From NCBI GenBank assembly GCA_017591395.1, contig WEDG01004919.1:50669-114668 (forward strand): a DNA stretch of 64,000 nucleotides. The letters are read 5' to 3'. A program made the translations under genes and the position numbers. This stretch comes from Schistocephalus solidus. Lineage: Eukaryota; Platyhelminthes; Cestoda; Diphyllobothriidea; Diphyllobothriidae. Under the pieces are notes generated by a model. That model made no database searches. It saw nothing but the letters and a program-made list of their open reading frames with translations, and was not told the DNA's origin. Positions 36,987 through 48,325 of the stretch are shown in pieces. Within the stretch, counting starts at the first letter, position 1. Each line of letters starts with the position of its first letter.

Positions 36987-38540
36987 TTAACTCAGCATGG
37001 CGTGGATGCTGAGGATTCCGGTCCACTCCAGGACTTCAGTGTCCGGGATCCTGTCTTGCCATCTCAGCTTCAGTATTCTGCGGAGGCAGCTGAGATAGAA
37101 GTGATTCAGCTTCCTGGCTTGGTTCGAGTAGACTGCCCAGGTCTCCGCTACGTAAAGGAGTATCATCAAGATGACAGCCTTGGACATCTTCAGTTTGCTG
37201 TTCAGGTGAATACCGTGGCGATTCCAAACGGAGGCCTGCAGGCAGCCGAAGGCCTGACTGGCTTTTGAGATCCGTTGGGCAACCTCGTCATCGATTGTCG
37301 GGTTGCGTGACAGCGTGATTTCTAGATAAGCGAATTTTTCCACGTTTTTGAGTTGAGCACCGTTGACATTGATTTGGGGAGCATTTTATTGCGCGCTGGG
37401 TGGCGGCTGGGGCATGACAACCGTTTTGGCTGTACTGATTGTTAATCCATAATCGGCGCATCCTGTGGCGAAGAGTTCCATGCTCCTTTGCGTGTCCTCC
37501 TCCGTCACGGTGTTAAGGGCGCAGTCATCCACGAAGAGCAACCCATGGACTGTAGTCGTAGGCACGCGCGTTGAAGCCTGCATACGTCGACTGTTGAGAA
37601 GGTGCCCGTCAGTTCTGTAGGCGATGGGGATCCCGGGCTGCTCATCACCGTAGGCGTCCATTAGCATAGCCGAGAGCATGAGACTGAACAGGGTGGGAGC
37701 CAATACGCAGCTCTGCTTCACTCCGTTGGTCACTGCGAATGCTTCGGATACCGTCCCGTTGTCAGAGACGCGCGACATCATCCCGTCATGAAGCTGGCGC
37801 ACCATGTGCGTGAACCACTCAGGACAGCCGAATTTCTGCATGAATATCCACAGTCCGTCATGATTCACCGTGTCAAAGGCTTTCATTAGATCCACGAAGG
37901 TAGTTTATAGGTGAGTTCGCATCTCCTGACACTTCTCTTGTAGCTGGCGGGCGGCAAAGATCATATCGGTTGTTCCGCGGTGTCGGCGGAAGCCACATTG
38001 GCTTTCCGGGAGCAGGCCCTGCTCTAGGTGACCGTTAAAACGATTGAGAAGGATACGGGAGAAGATCTTCCCAGCGATGTTGAGCAACGAGACGCCTCTG
38101 TGATTATCACAGAGTTGCCGGTTACCCTTTCGTTTGTAGAGATGGACGATGGTCACGTCTTTGAAATCCTGAGGAACTTGTCCTTGGCGCCACATCTCCT
38201 GGAAGAGTGTTGTGAGATCTACCATCGGCCGGCACCCACCATGCTTGTAGACTTCCGGTGGGAGTACGTCGGATCCCGGTGCTTTACCGCTAGAAATCTG
38301 CTGCACGGCCCGGATGGTTTCTGGTAGGGAAGGCGGTAGATCCAGGTCATTGTTCGTGTCCACTTGAGGGAGCCGGTCAATGGCAGCATCGGAGATGGCT
38401 GATGAGCAATTAAGGACACTTCGGAAGTGCTCGGCCCAGCGCTTCAGAATTTGTGATTTCTCTTTCAGCAGTGTTGTTCCGTCAGAGCTGAGCAGCGTTG
38501 CGGTCCCCTTGATTAACGGGCAATAGCTGGTTTTGATGGC
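36987..38540 (-). pseudogene. Reverse transcriptase of zinc-finger LINE
   Basis: Two long open pieces (38363-37905 and 37895-37386) plus the C-terminal piece 37343-36987. Blocks: LYKRKGNRQLCDNHRGVSLL, MKAFDTVNHDGLW, TNGVKQSCVLAPTLFSLML, and FVDDCALNTVTEEDTQ as catalytic box. KQSCVLAP stands where most RTE elements have RQGCVLAP. Stops after RTHL (37905) and PSAQ (37386) break it. Confidence 0.85.
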
Positions 38541-39038
38541 TTTGAAAAATTAGTTCATTTCATTGCGGTCCACACACCCCTGGATTTCCTCAGCCTTTCG
38601 GATCATCCAGGCATACTGCATCTCCCGCAGCCGTTGCAGTATAAGGCGCCGGCATCTGAAAAAGGCTGCTTTGGAGGCGTCAGACCAAAGGACCATGTGG
38701 CCTTTGTTTAATCCATTCTTCTCCGCGAGTAAGTTGCTGATGTCAGCGTCATTGTCGTCAAACCAGTCCTGGTATTGACGGTGTGCGCGTCCGAGGACTT
38801 CGAGGGCAGTTGACTGGATGACATTATGCAGTTGACACAATTGTGTCTCCACGGTAACCTTATCATCTGGAGCATGCAGGTCCTCCCGTTTCTCGGTTAT
38901 TTGGTTGCTGAAATCAAAACAGTGAGCAGGCAAATTTAATAAAAGATTATTTAACTTACATGGCGGCCTCTTACCTTGGGGCCTTCGTCAGGGTTGCAGT
39001 CGGAGCCTCATCTGGGAGATGACAAGACTGTGATCTGT

Positions 39039-39786
39039 TCAACCATCGGCATCGCGGATCACCTTGGTTACCAGCACGTCCTGTCGATCGCGCCTCCGGA
39101 CGAGAACATAGTCCAGCAGATGCCCGCGCCGCGACCGAGGGTGTATCCACGTGGCCTTCTCCGGCATCGGAAGGCGGAAGAATGTGTTGGTCAGCAGGAG
39201 ACGGTGTTCCGCACACGTGCGCAGAAAAATGAAGCCGTTATGGTTACAGTTACCGAGACCGTGGGGACGAAGCACTCCCTGCCAGGCAGCGTAGTCTGTC
39301 CCGACGCGGGCGTTGAAGTCACCACGGACAATTAACTTGTCCTCTTTCGGCAGAGTCACCAGTAAAGCGTGCAGGTCCTCGTAGAATTTGTCCTTCGCCG
39401 CATCAGAGCTCGTCATTGGGGGAGCGTCGGCACTTAGGATGGTGGCGAACTGGTCTCCCTGAAGAGGCACGCGGAGGCTCATCAGGTGATCATTGATACC
39501 CTGCGGCAGACAGAGCAGACGTCCCATGATGTCGTTCCGGACGGCAAAGGCAAAACCAGCGTCACGTTGCTCTGCCCTTGGCCGGCCACTCCAGAAGTAG
39601 ATGTAGCCGGCACCCACCTCCAGCTGACCCCCCCTCAGAGAATCGGGTCTCGCTGAGAGCAGCAATGTCCACCTTGTAGCCCGCCAGTTCCCGAGCGACT
39701 AGCATCATCCTCCGTTCCGGCCGGTTGCTCCTAGGAGTGTCTAAAAGGGAACGAACATTACAGGCTGCTAGTGTGAGTGGACTCAC
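39039..39786 (-). pseudogene. Endonuclease domain of zinc-finger LINE
   Basis: Contains ACNVRSLLDTPRSNRPERRM and [12 protein letters not shown] (39786-39660), a frameshift, and then [48 protein letters not shown] and [11 protein letters not shown]. These are the N-terminal, GDFN and Asp-Tyr blocks of a LINE apurinic endonuclease. A Trp-to-stop change at the end (IRDADG then stop, TDHSLVISQMRL) precedes the SDH-like block. Confidence 0.85.
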
Positions 39787-39794
39787 CCGAGCAG

Positions 39795-40768
39795 CCTGGA
39801 GGGTATGGCGAGGGGGATGGGGATGGGGGTATTGTTGTTTGTTTGAGTTTTACGACCGCGTATTTTGCGATCTGCGAACCGCGGCCGGTTGCAGAAGACG
39901 TGATACCCAGCATTTGTTTAGGGCACCTTTTCTAGCCCCTTCCTCCGTGAGGAGGCAAGCAGTGCTGTCCCTAAATAGGGCTGCTCGGACATCCCAGATG
40001 ACTGCCGAACTCCACTATGGGTTACGGTTTTGTTTTAGTGGGAGAACGACCCGAGTAAGCCTTGGCCGCCTACGGGGTTGCTGTCGCCCCCACCGTAGGA
40101 CTTTTTGAGAGGGGGAGGAGGGTAGTTCGGGAGTCAGACATACCGGGTGTGGAGGCACACACAACACCGGAGACCCTCACCTGGTTTAGCCCGCCGGTCG
40201 TGACGGTTGCCCGGGGTGTGGCCGCTTGGAAGAATCCAAATGCGAGGAGCCGCAGGTGAGAGTTGGGTACCAGTTAGAGGCGGCCACATGAGCATTCACC
40301 ACCTATACGAGACAAATGGAGGGACCAAATGCTATCTGTGTTGTGCTACCCCTAACTAGTACCCCTACACCCCACTGACACCCACTTGCTTAGAGAATGC
40401 GCTTACTGCGAAGGCTTGCTTTGTTGAATGTTAGCTCAGTAAAGCCTTGTCTAACTAACTGGCTTCCCTGCCTTCTGATCGTATCTCGAAAACCCAGCGA
40501 CGGGGAGTGGAAACGCTGCCCTGATTTTTCATTAGTTTGTTGCATTGCTACTGAAATAATATTCCGTAGATATCTTAGTGTAGTGAAAGAGGATTAGTGT
40601 CGTTATATTTTAGCAGCGTCTTTTTGACTACGAGGTGGGGGTTCTGATTTATTTTTTTGTTTTTAAAGGGGTCATTATTGCACTCAATGATTATGCGCTA
40701 TTGTCCGACTTATTGTGTCTAGTAATAATGACTACATTTAAGGATTATTAGTTAGCGTTCGCTGTTGG
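39795..40768. other. Spacer between LINE and LTR element
   Basis: May include the LINE 5' untranslated region (39795-40260, GC-rich). The rest (40380-40768) is AT-rich and unassigned. Confidence 0.4.
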
Positions 40769-40773
40769 GATTC
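40769..40773. repeat. Target-site duplication GATTC, left
   Basis: GATTC directly before the 5' LTR and again at 46049-46053 directly after the 3' LTR; 5 bp is the usual duplication size for Ty3/gypsy integrases. Confidence 0.9.
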
Positions 40774-41153
40774 TGTTGAGAATGCTCATTCCCACAAGGA
40801 TTCACCTCACAGGAATGCAGCTGCACGTGCGTTTCTCATGCTGCAAGCCACGAACGATGCTCAACAATGTTCCGCATTGACTGTGACCACAGAGCTCTCG
40901 TCAGGTCTGATCGATCCATGTACGCGAGAATTTTACTCAGCTCTTATCTATCTTCCTCTTGAAGCTGACTGGATAGAATATAACTACGCTTGACGGGAGG
41001 CTATAAATGCATGCAGCTTTTCATGTCACTTTTGCTTGGAATACACTTTAACTAGCTGATTATTTTCCCTTGCTCTATGGCGTTGGGGTTGGGACAACCG
41101 CCGATAAAGCATACACTTCGTTTGTCATTGAAGTACCAGACCGGGTCATAACA
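40774..41153 (+). repeat. 5' LTR of Ty3/gypsy element
   Basis: 380 bp, TG...CA ends; contains GGCTATAAATGCATGCAGC as a TATA-type promoter (about 41000). By eye it differs from the 3' LTR at roughly one position in ten, so the insertion is not recent. AGTTGGTGACACAG follows as the likely primer-binding site region. Confidence 0.92.
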
Positions 41154-41180
41154 AGTTGGTGACACAGTTTCTCACTTACC

Positions 41181-42110
41181 ATGGTTGACGAGTACGTTGA
41201 CTTGAAGCAGATGTTGCAGCAGCATTTGAAGCCCTCACCGTTGAGCTATCTAACTCATCAATTGGCTGCTGATGGTTCACAATCCGTCGGTCATATTGCC
41301 GGCAGCATTACTGAATTCCTGTATGACCCGCACACCCATATCACCTTTGATTACTGGTACAAACGATACGAGGACTTGTTTTCTGTCGATCTGGCTGCCC
41401 AGAACGATGCATGGAAGGTGCGACTCCTTCTTCACAAATTGGGCCCTGCCGAGCACGAACTCTATGCTAACTTTATCTTTCCCAAGAACTCACGATGAAT
41501 CACTTTCGCGGACACTTTGAAGACGTTGTCGCAGATTTTTGGTGAACAGTTGTCCCACTTCAACACTCTATTCCTGTGCCTGCAACTGTGCAAACGGGAA
41601 TCCAACGATTTCATCACGTACGCAGGCATTGCCAATCACGAGTGTGTGCGTTTTCAGTTCGGTTGTCTCACAGAAGACCAGTGTAAATGCCTCATATTTA
41701 TCTGCAGCCTCCAGTCCCCCAAGGATGCTGACATCCGGACGCGTCTCCTGTCCCAAGTGCAATAGAACAGCTCAGTTACACTCCAAGAGATGGCTGCGGA
41801 GTGTCAAGCATTGATTAACCTTAAACACGATTCCGATATAATCCAACGTGTTCCCCTTCTTGTGCAGTCCACACGGTCGCAGTAACCACGCCACATCCCG
41901 TAATGCAGCCCAAGAAGCACCCAAGGCGAAATCACCGCCATCTCCTGGTCCGCACTGTGGCGCGCGGCATTTCCATCGAGATTGCACATTGCGCCAACAT
42001 CATTGCCAAAGCTGTAATCAGGTGGGGCACCGTGATGAGTTCTGCCAAACGCCATCAACTGCTGAAAGTAAGTCTGTCCCCGCCACTTCCAACTCAAAGC
42101 GCCGTTTCCG
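41181..42110 (+). pseudogene. Gypsy Gag remnant with zinc knuckle
   Basis: Starts MVDEYVDLKQML at 41181, stop at 41496, then a continuing open piece 41517-41765 (QIFGEQLSHFNTLFLC), and the nucleic-acid-binding knuckle CQSCNQVGHRDEFC (about 41980-42050, CCHC) after a frame change. Gag packages element RNA into particles. Stops separate all three pieces. Confidence 0.8.
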
Positions 42111-42370
42111 TCAAAAACGCAAGCCTGAAATCCAGTCCATTGACAATTCCCTGAGCTTGTTGGCCCCTTCTCAGCTCAATGCGGCTGATCGCAGAAAGTT
42201 TTTTGATATTTTGTTGAATGGTCACGCAGCCTGCCTACAGCTGAATACTGCTTCAGACAGTACTATCAGCTCTGAGAGACTGTGGCAGTCACTTGGCAGC
42301 CCTACGATGCAGCAGACTTCCCAGTCCGCCACAAGCGCGTGCGGTGGTCTCGGCCGGCTAGTGGGGTAGC
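42110..42370 (+). pseudogene. Gypsy aspartic protease remnant
   Basis: The frame continuing from the knuckle reads LLNGHAACLQLNTASDSTI; in this lineage the active site is DTASD-like, and here the catalytic Asp position is Asn. ERLWQSLG follows. The Asp-to-Asn change alone should abolish cleavage, which is inference from the known aspartic-protease mechanism. Confidence 0.7.
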
Positions 42371-42659
42371 TGTAATGCTGTGAGTCTTTCCGCAGCACAA
42401 CCATTAATGCGATCTGCTACGTCACCAAGTCCAATCTCAACCTTCTTGGTCTGCACTGGATTTAACAACTTGGTTTGGTCGATATGCCGCTCAGCGTTGT
42501 TTGCAGTCAGGTGCAGATCCCTGCCATGCCCGCAGACCTCACTAAGGACATTCTCCAACGATTCGCTTCAGTGTTCCAAGACGGCCTGGGTCGTTGCGCA
42601 CACACTCCAGCCGTGCTGCACCTGCGTTTCGGAAGTCAACCAGTCTTCCGTCCGAAGTG

Positions 42660-43410
42660 ACCAGTTACTATGCAGCCTTGCATATTGTCGATGCTGAACT
42701 GAAGTGTCTGGAGTAACTGGGAGTTCTGACACCTGTGTCCTACTCCGACTGGGCTGCTCCAATCATTGTGGTTTAAAAAGCCAAATGGCTTGATCCGTAT
42801 TTGGGCTGAAGTTTCCACTGGTCTCACTGTCGCTCTGACACCGAACTGCTATCCATTACCGGTTCCTGCTGAATGATGGCACTTGCGTTGCCAAGTTAGA
42901 CCTGGCCGATGCGTACTTGCAGATCGAAATCGCTCATGATTAGCGCGAATTGTTGACGATAAACACTCACCATGGTCTGTTCCAATACACCAGGCTGCCC
43001 TTTGGTGTCAAGACCACCCCGGCTCTGTTTCAGCAAACGACGAACGCAATGCTCTCCGGCATTCCGGGTACGCTGGGTACCTGGATGACAGTATCATCAT
43101 GGGTCCCTCCCCTACTGAATTCCAACACCGAATGTGTGCAGTAATCGAAAGTGTGCTGGAATATGGCTTCCACCTGAGGTCTGACGAGTGCCAATTCTTC
43201 CTCGAGTCAATCAAGTAGCTCAGATTAATCTTTGACGCCACTGGTCACCATCCAGATTGTGAAAATATTCGTGCCATCCAACGAATGCCTGCACCCAAGG
43301 ATTTATCACAACTTTGTTCGTTCCTTGGCTTGATCAGCTACTATAGCACCTCCCTACCGTCGCTGCGTGACTTAAGAGCCCTGCTCAACCGTCTACTGCA
43401 GAAGGATGCT
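42660..43410 (+). pseudogene. Gypsy reverse transcriptase remnant
   Basis: Fragments in order: [49 protein letters not shown] (42950-43060), then YLDDSIIMGPSPTEFQ in a second frame (about 43075-43120), and CSFLGLISYYSTSLP. YLDD is the catalytic box. At least four stops and two frame changes. Confidence 0.85.
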
Positions 43411-43419
43411 TAGTGGTGC

Positions 43420-43800
43420 TGGTCGTCCGACTGTAAAAAGGCCTTCATCCAGCTAAAATCGATGCTGAGTTCAGATCTGCTACTCATGCGCTATGACTCG
43501 ACTCTGCCGATAATCGTTGCTGCAGATGCATCCAATCACGGATTTGGTGCTGTCATCTCGCACACTTTTCCCGATGGGTCTGAAAAGGCGATCACGCACG
43601 CATCCCGCATGTTAACTCCTGCGGAGAAGAACTATGGCCCAATCGAGAAAGAGGCATTAGCCATCATCTTCGCCGTCGAGAAGTTCCGCAAGTTGCTATA
43701 TGGTCGTCATTTCACGTTGTTGGCGGACCATAAACCGTTGCTGTCAATCTTCGGTTCGAAGGAGGGCATTACGGTCTATTCAATCAGCCGACTTTAACGA
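43420..43800 (+). pseudogene. Gypsy RNase H
   Basis: A 111-codon open piece: PIIVAADASNHGFGAVISH, ITHASRMLTPAEKNYGPIEK, EALAIIFAVEKFRKLLYGRH and FTLLADHKPLLSIFG. These are the catalytic Asp and Glu blocks of gypsy RNase H, which removes element RNA from the RNA:DNA hybrid. Intact over the domain, then a stop at 43795. Confidence 0.9.
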
Positions 43801-43919
43801 TGGGCAACTATTCTTCTCGGTTACGACTTTGATATTAGCTACTGCCGCACTACTGACATTGGTCAGGCTGCCGACCTTTCCCGCCTCATATGCAATCATC
43901 ATGAACCTGAGAAGACACC

Positions 43920-45045
43920 GTGATTGCTGCCATTTCGAGTGAGGACAATGTGCAACGTCAGCTTTCAGACGCCATACGAGGCATACCCGTCACTCCCGCC
44001 GACACCCAGCGCGCTACCGAACAGGATCACATTCTCCGTCAAGCTATCACCTACGTGCAGACCAGATGGCCAACCACTGCTCTCACTGGCGATCTTCACC
44101 AGTTTTTCCTGCACCGAGCATCGCTATCAGTGGGTGATTCCTGCCTCATGTTTGCGGACCGTGTGATGATTTATTATTTACTTCGGCCTGTTGTCCTACG
44201 CCAGTTTCCTGCTGCTTATCCTGGTTTCAGTCATTCGCAGTTTTGTCTACTGGCCGGGTATTGACAGTGACATCAACAACCTCGTTCGATACTGTCCCCA
44301 TTGTCAGCAAGCTGCTAAGATGCTGTATCGTCAACCCCCAGTGTCATGGAAAACACCGGATATGCCTTGATCACTTGCGCATGTCGAGTTTGCTGGCCCA
44401 CTTGATGGCGTATCATACCTAATCTTGGTCGACGCATACTCAAAGTGGCCCGAGATTGCACCTCTGAATCCGACAACGAGATCTGCCACTATTGCTTTCC
44501 TACGACGCATTTTCAGTCAAAACGGCCTCCCAGATGTTCTGGTTTCGGATAATGGTTTCCAGTTTACCTCATCGGCGTTTGAGGATTTCTGTCGCCAGCA
44601 AAACATCCAGCATCTTCGCTCTCCGCCCTTCAACCCTCAGTCTAACGTTCAGGCGGAGCGTTTTGTCGACACATTCAAGAGAGCCCTCGTGAAAGCTCGT
44701 GGGGAGGGGACCACGGATGAGATCATCCAGGCATTCCTGTTTTCTTACCGGACTTCTCCGAACCCGGTGTCCCCCGGTGGTGTTTTTCCCACCGAGGCCT
44801 TGATGGGGCGAAAACTACACACAAAGTTCGATGCGCTGGTTCCTACCAATGTGCCGTCCGCGCACCCAACTTCATCTGTCTCTCGCAGCAAGCTTCTCAT
44901 GAGAACGCCCGTCTTCGTTCGCGATTATCGAGCTGGTTTTCCAAACTTGAGTGAGGCGAATGTAGCAGCGCACAGAGGCGGCATGTTGTTCGACGTCTGC
45001 GTGGGTGACGACCCTAAACGGGCCCCTAAACGGGCCACGTGGTAG
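43920..45045 (+). pseudogene. Gypsy integrase
   Basis: N-terminal part at 43920-44264 and HHCC remnant near 44285-44310 (RYCPHCQQAAKM). The catalytic core is the 206-codon piece 44425-45045: VDAYSKWPEI, VLVSDNGFQFTSSAF, FNPQSNVQAERFVDTFKRAL, which keeps the D, D and E residues of the DDE triad, then SYRTSPN. The end (DDPKRAPKRATW stop) runs into inserted family A sequence at about 45015. Confidence 0.88.
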
Positions 45046-45373
45046 ATGCGTCGGACCAACACGGGGGCCACATCAGGGCACGGCAGGCGTTATTCGGGTT
45101 GCGCTCCCATAACAAATGCCAAACATGTGGGTGTGGTGGCACGCCCAGGGGCGGTTCCGGCCGCGCCAGCCACCTGCGCCCTCTCCCATCTCCGGTCTTC
45201 TTGACTCTGTCTTGACACCGGGCTCAGGTGGGGGAGGAGGAGAGAGTGCGGTAGCTGCAGCGCAAAGCTACTATCACTTAAAACTAATTCACGCGCAAGT
45301 CACCGTCCCTGCACCACCTGGTGTGGAGCATACGGTGGACCTCGTCGAAATCGACGGTCGAACTGTCGGGTGA
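45015..45373 (+). repeat. Family A interspersed repeat inside the gypsy element
   Basis: From GGGCCACGTGGTAGATGCGTCGGACC to TCGAAATCGACGGTCGAACTGTCG, matching 54240-54690 over its whole length. It lies between integrase and 3' LTR and has apparently replaced the end of the integrase frame. Confidence 0.8.
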
Positions 45374-45668
45374 CGACAGCTGGGTTCGTCACCACAACCA
45401 GATTTGACGGTGACATTGCAGTAAAACAACCGAGCCCGAGTCATTGTCATCACGCCCCCTCGACATCCTGCTGGATAATTTCGCCATTCCGACCGATCAC
45501 CCGGTCTCCGAACCCAACGCTGCACCTCCTTCAGTATCAGTTGCTACCTCCGCGGCTTCAGAACGCAAACTGCTCCCACGACGCCGGACCAACTGAGTGC
45601 GCCGAACAACGCGGTCGATACAGGTAAACCCGCGTCAGAAGCGGTACTGACCTACTTGAAAGGGACGG

Positions 45669-46048
45669 TGTTGTGAATGCTCATTCCCACGAGGATTCAT
45701 CTCACAGGAATGCACCTGCACGTGCGTTTCTCAAGCTGCATGCCACGAACGATGCTCAACAATGTTCCGCATTGACTGCGACCACAGAGCTCTCGTCAGA
45801 TCTGATTGATCCATGTCCGCGAGAATTTCGCTCAACTCTTACCTATCTTTCTCTAGAAACTGACTGCACAGAATATAACTAAGCTGGATGGGAGGCTATA
45901 AATGCATGCAGCTTTTCATGCCACTTTTGCTTTGCATACAATTTCACTAGCTGATCGTGTTCCCTTGCTCTATTGCGTTGGGATTGGGACAACCATCGAT
46001 GAAGCATAGGCTTCGTGTATCATCTAAGTACCAGGCCGGGTCATAACA
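45669..46048 (+). repeat. 3' LTR of Ty3/gypsy element
   Basis: 380 bp, same length and ends as the 5' LTR, preceded by the purine tract GAAAGGGACGG and followed by GATTC (46049-46053). Confidence 0.92.
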
Positions 46049-46150
46049 GATTCAATAACCCTTAGTTAGATATTCTGAATTTACATAATGAAATAATTAT
46101 TCATGTTCTTAATTAATAGTTAATTAATAATTATTAATTAATTATTAATT

Positions 46151-46216
46151 AACTGTAACTAATCGACAATTATTATTACTTAAATGAGTAATAATAATTG
46201 TCGATTAGTTACAGTT
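46151..46216. repeat. Perfect 30-bp inverted repeat (hairpin), 6-nt loop
   Basis: Left arm 46151-46180 begins AACTGTAACTAATCGACAAT; the right arm 46187-46216 is its exact reverse complement over 30 bases; loop TAAATG. It is preceded by TTAATTAATTA-type repeats and lies about 100 bp after the gypsy 3' LTR. Confidence 0.95.
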
Positions 46217-47520
46217 TCGGGATGCATTGGCTTAGCAGCCACTAGCTATTTGCTAGAGGTTTGCAACACAACTGTTACGACCATTTTTTAAACTTCGCGT
46301 TCCTCCCTTAATTTAACTAGCATATTTCCCTCTTTTCCTGCTAGTTTCCAGCCCCCCCCCTTCCCGTATTACTTGAACCACTGGTTTGTGTTTTTCAGTT
46401 CGAGGGCATTTCTGATTCTTACCCTCGAGACTATCCACTCATAAAAGGTTAACGCAATTAATTAGAAAATTTTGTTGTATCAGCCTGTGGGAATAGAGGT
46501 AACCCACACCATCAGAGTGAATTTAATTTCTTCCTTGGTTGCTCTACCGACTAAGCTATAGCAGGTGCCCACGCCAATTGCGCGAGCGCCTTTCTACATT
46601 TGATTTAGAATAACCTACCTCACGCGTCTGAGACAGCAATTAATGAAATGCTTCCACATCTTTTTGGAAGCAAAGTATATTTACTGTTGTATTTTGCGCT
46701 AGTAGTTCAGTTACTGGCCGAGGGCCGCATTCTGCTGCTATTTTTCCTCCCAAGCGCTTGTCGTGACTGTGAGCAATAAAAAATCTGCTGACAGATCTCT
46801 CATTCCGATCAAAAATGCCATTCGTTCCCAGGTCATGAAAAACGCTTAACCCATCCGGGATCAACCGCAGTAACAGCTCAGTACTGTTATACTCCCCTCG
46901 AAGATAGAACGTTTTCTGCAGGCTGGATAAGTTGACAGAACAAATAAACTCCCACTAATGATGATGAGAACCCAGCTTGTAGAGGTTTTCAGCCTTCTTA
47001 GAATGAATGACAGAGAGGGTGCTCTACGATCGAGTGCGAGGAAACAAAAATCCAGCTGGAAAATAAAGTGGGGGAGTGTTCACCGAGATGGTTTCTCGAC
47101 TGATAGAACCTTATGGGGGGGGGGGGGGGAGAAGGGCAGTCGGAGGATGATTTCAATATAGCCCGTGGGGTCGTTTACAAGGCCAGTGACCATAAAGACA
47201 AGTCGGAAAAGCTTACCTAGAGCCGGCGACTTAAACCTCTGAAAGCGCACAATCCTGGCTAGCAATCGGCTACTGTCACAGAAGGGAAGCACAGGAATGA
47301 GCAATGTGTGGATCTTTGTAGTGGATTCAGAAGTAGGCATTTCGAGTTGGCGAGTGCAAGCAAACCCTTACACACCTCCCATCCAGCATGTGCCGTATCT
47401 CAAGAAATATTTATTAAAATACGGAAATTTGATATTGCTTACGAAGTATTGCTTAGGTGCTGCTATAATACTGATTATTATGGAGTATGCTCCTAAGATG
47501 CAACAGTCAGACTGAATTAT
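46217..47520. other. Unassigned spacer with tRNA-like fragment
   Basis: On the minus strand near 46575-46540 TATAGCTTAGTCGGTAGAGC resembles a tRNA A-box, but the matching B-box is degenerate, so it is a SINE or pseudo-tRNA remnant. A G-run lies at 47116-47130. Otherwise nothing recognised. Confidence 0.45.
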
Positions 47521-47650
47521 GACGTTTGAATGCGCGTATTTCCAGACACCTGCAAAACGGAGACTTGTGGGGGTCCAAGTAGCGATTGAACCCAGAGCAC
47601 TACAATCGTCAGACAAAATCTCAGGTCTTAGGAAAGGACAGAATACACCG
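47520..47650 (-). repeat. tRNA-like SINE fragment
   Basis: On the minus strand: GATTGTAGTGCTCTGGGTTC, AATCGCTACTTGGACCCCC and GTGTCTGGAAATACGCGCAT. The B-box-like GGGTTCAATCGC and the following body resemble a flatworm SINE; the head is incomplete. Confidence 0.5.
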
Positions 47651-48325
47651 AAATTAGGGATTTTTGTGCACAGAGGCCTGAGTTGCTGTCTCAGGCAACA
47701 GTGGCAACTGTCGAAGCCTGTGTTAATGTTGACCGAATCCAGTTAGGCATGAGAAAGAATGAGTCAGTGGTGGCAGCTGCTTAAATAGGTCTGTGGAGCA
47801 AGTTAAGGGCGTGTTGTCTTACACGAGCCGTGTCTCGTCTAGTGGCCCATGTCGGCCTAGTGGCCTATGTCGGCTGAGGGGTTGGGGTGTTCAAGTGGCG
47901 CATAGGCAGCCGCGACAATCTGGACGCACGTGTGCGTGTTTGCGAGCGGAAGTCGGCCGAGTGTCTGCAGGTCAGCGAGTCTGAAACCGCTCGCTGCGAG
48001 GTTGCATGACCTTGAGGCAGTTAGCCTTGAACAAGGAAGCCGGACCTAACAATGTTGGCGGTGAACCACAGACTCGTTACAAAATGATAAACAAACTGTC
48101 ATGAATTTGCTCATGGATTTTTGATGTCTTTATAAATGCAACCATACTTAATAGCTCTGCTTTCTGTGCCTCACCCGACAGGAGACGGGCATTGGAACGC
48201 CCACCGTAGTACGGTCGACTTGCGCTCAATTCCAGGATGGGTACCTGTTTCCTTGTTTTAAACCAAACCTTAACCCTGATCTTACTTCAAACCTAACTCC
48301 AATTTCCTTATTTTCAGAATAATAT
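47651..48325. other. Unassigned spacer
   Basis: Contains a small telomere-like tract at 48255-48300 (AACCTTAACCCTGATC). No gene recognised. Confidence 0.4.

Larger units (their letters stand above)
35908..39790 (-). mobile_element. RTE-like LINE with C-terminal C2H2 zinc fingers
   Basis: Read right to left: endonuclease start LAACNVRSLLDTPR (39786) to [15 protein letters not shown] (39050), bridging segment (38933-38550), reverse transcriptase (38540-37390) with SGKAPGSDVLPPEVYKHGG, GFRRHRGTTDMIFAARQL and catalytic FVDDCAL (usual Tyr-Ala replaced by Phe-Val), the RTE tail ([20 protein letters not shown]), and then four to five C2H2 fingers down to a stop after HMRIHDNLR at about 35917. Several stops and a frameshift near 39650 make it inactive, but all parts are present in order. 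It is the most complete copy of this family in the window. Confidence 0.87.
40774..46048 (+). mobile_element. Ty3/gypsy LTR retrotransposon, structurally complete, coding damaged
   Basis: Two 380-bp LTRs (40774-41153 and 45669-46048) both start TGTTG and end CATAACA, flanked by the 5-bp repeat GATTC. Between them, in order: Gag with a zinc knuckle, protease, reverse transcriptase, RNase H and integrase, which is the Ty3/gypsy order. A purine-rich GAAAGGGACGG precedes the 3' LTR as polypurine tract. Frames are broken by many stops, so it is inactive. A family A repeat copy sits between integrase and the 3' LTR. No envelope-like gene seen. Confidence 0.93.

Noticed and set aside
46535..46580. 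tRNA gene on the minus strand
   Set aside because: An A-box-like TAGCTTAGTCGGTAGAGC is present, but the B-box and acceptor stem are not recognisable, so it is a pseudo-tRNA or SINE head at most.
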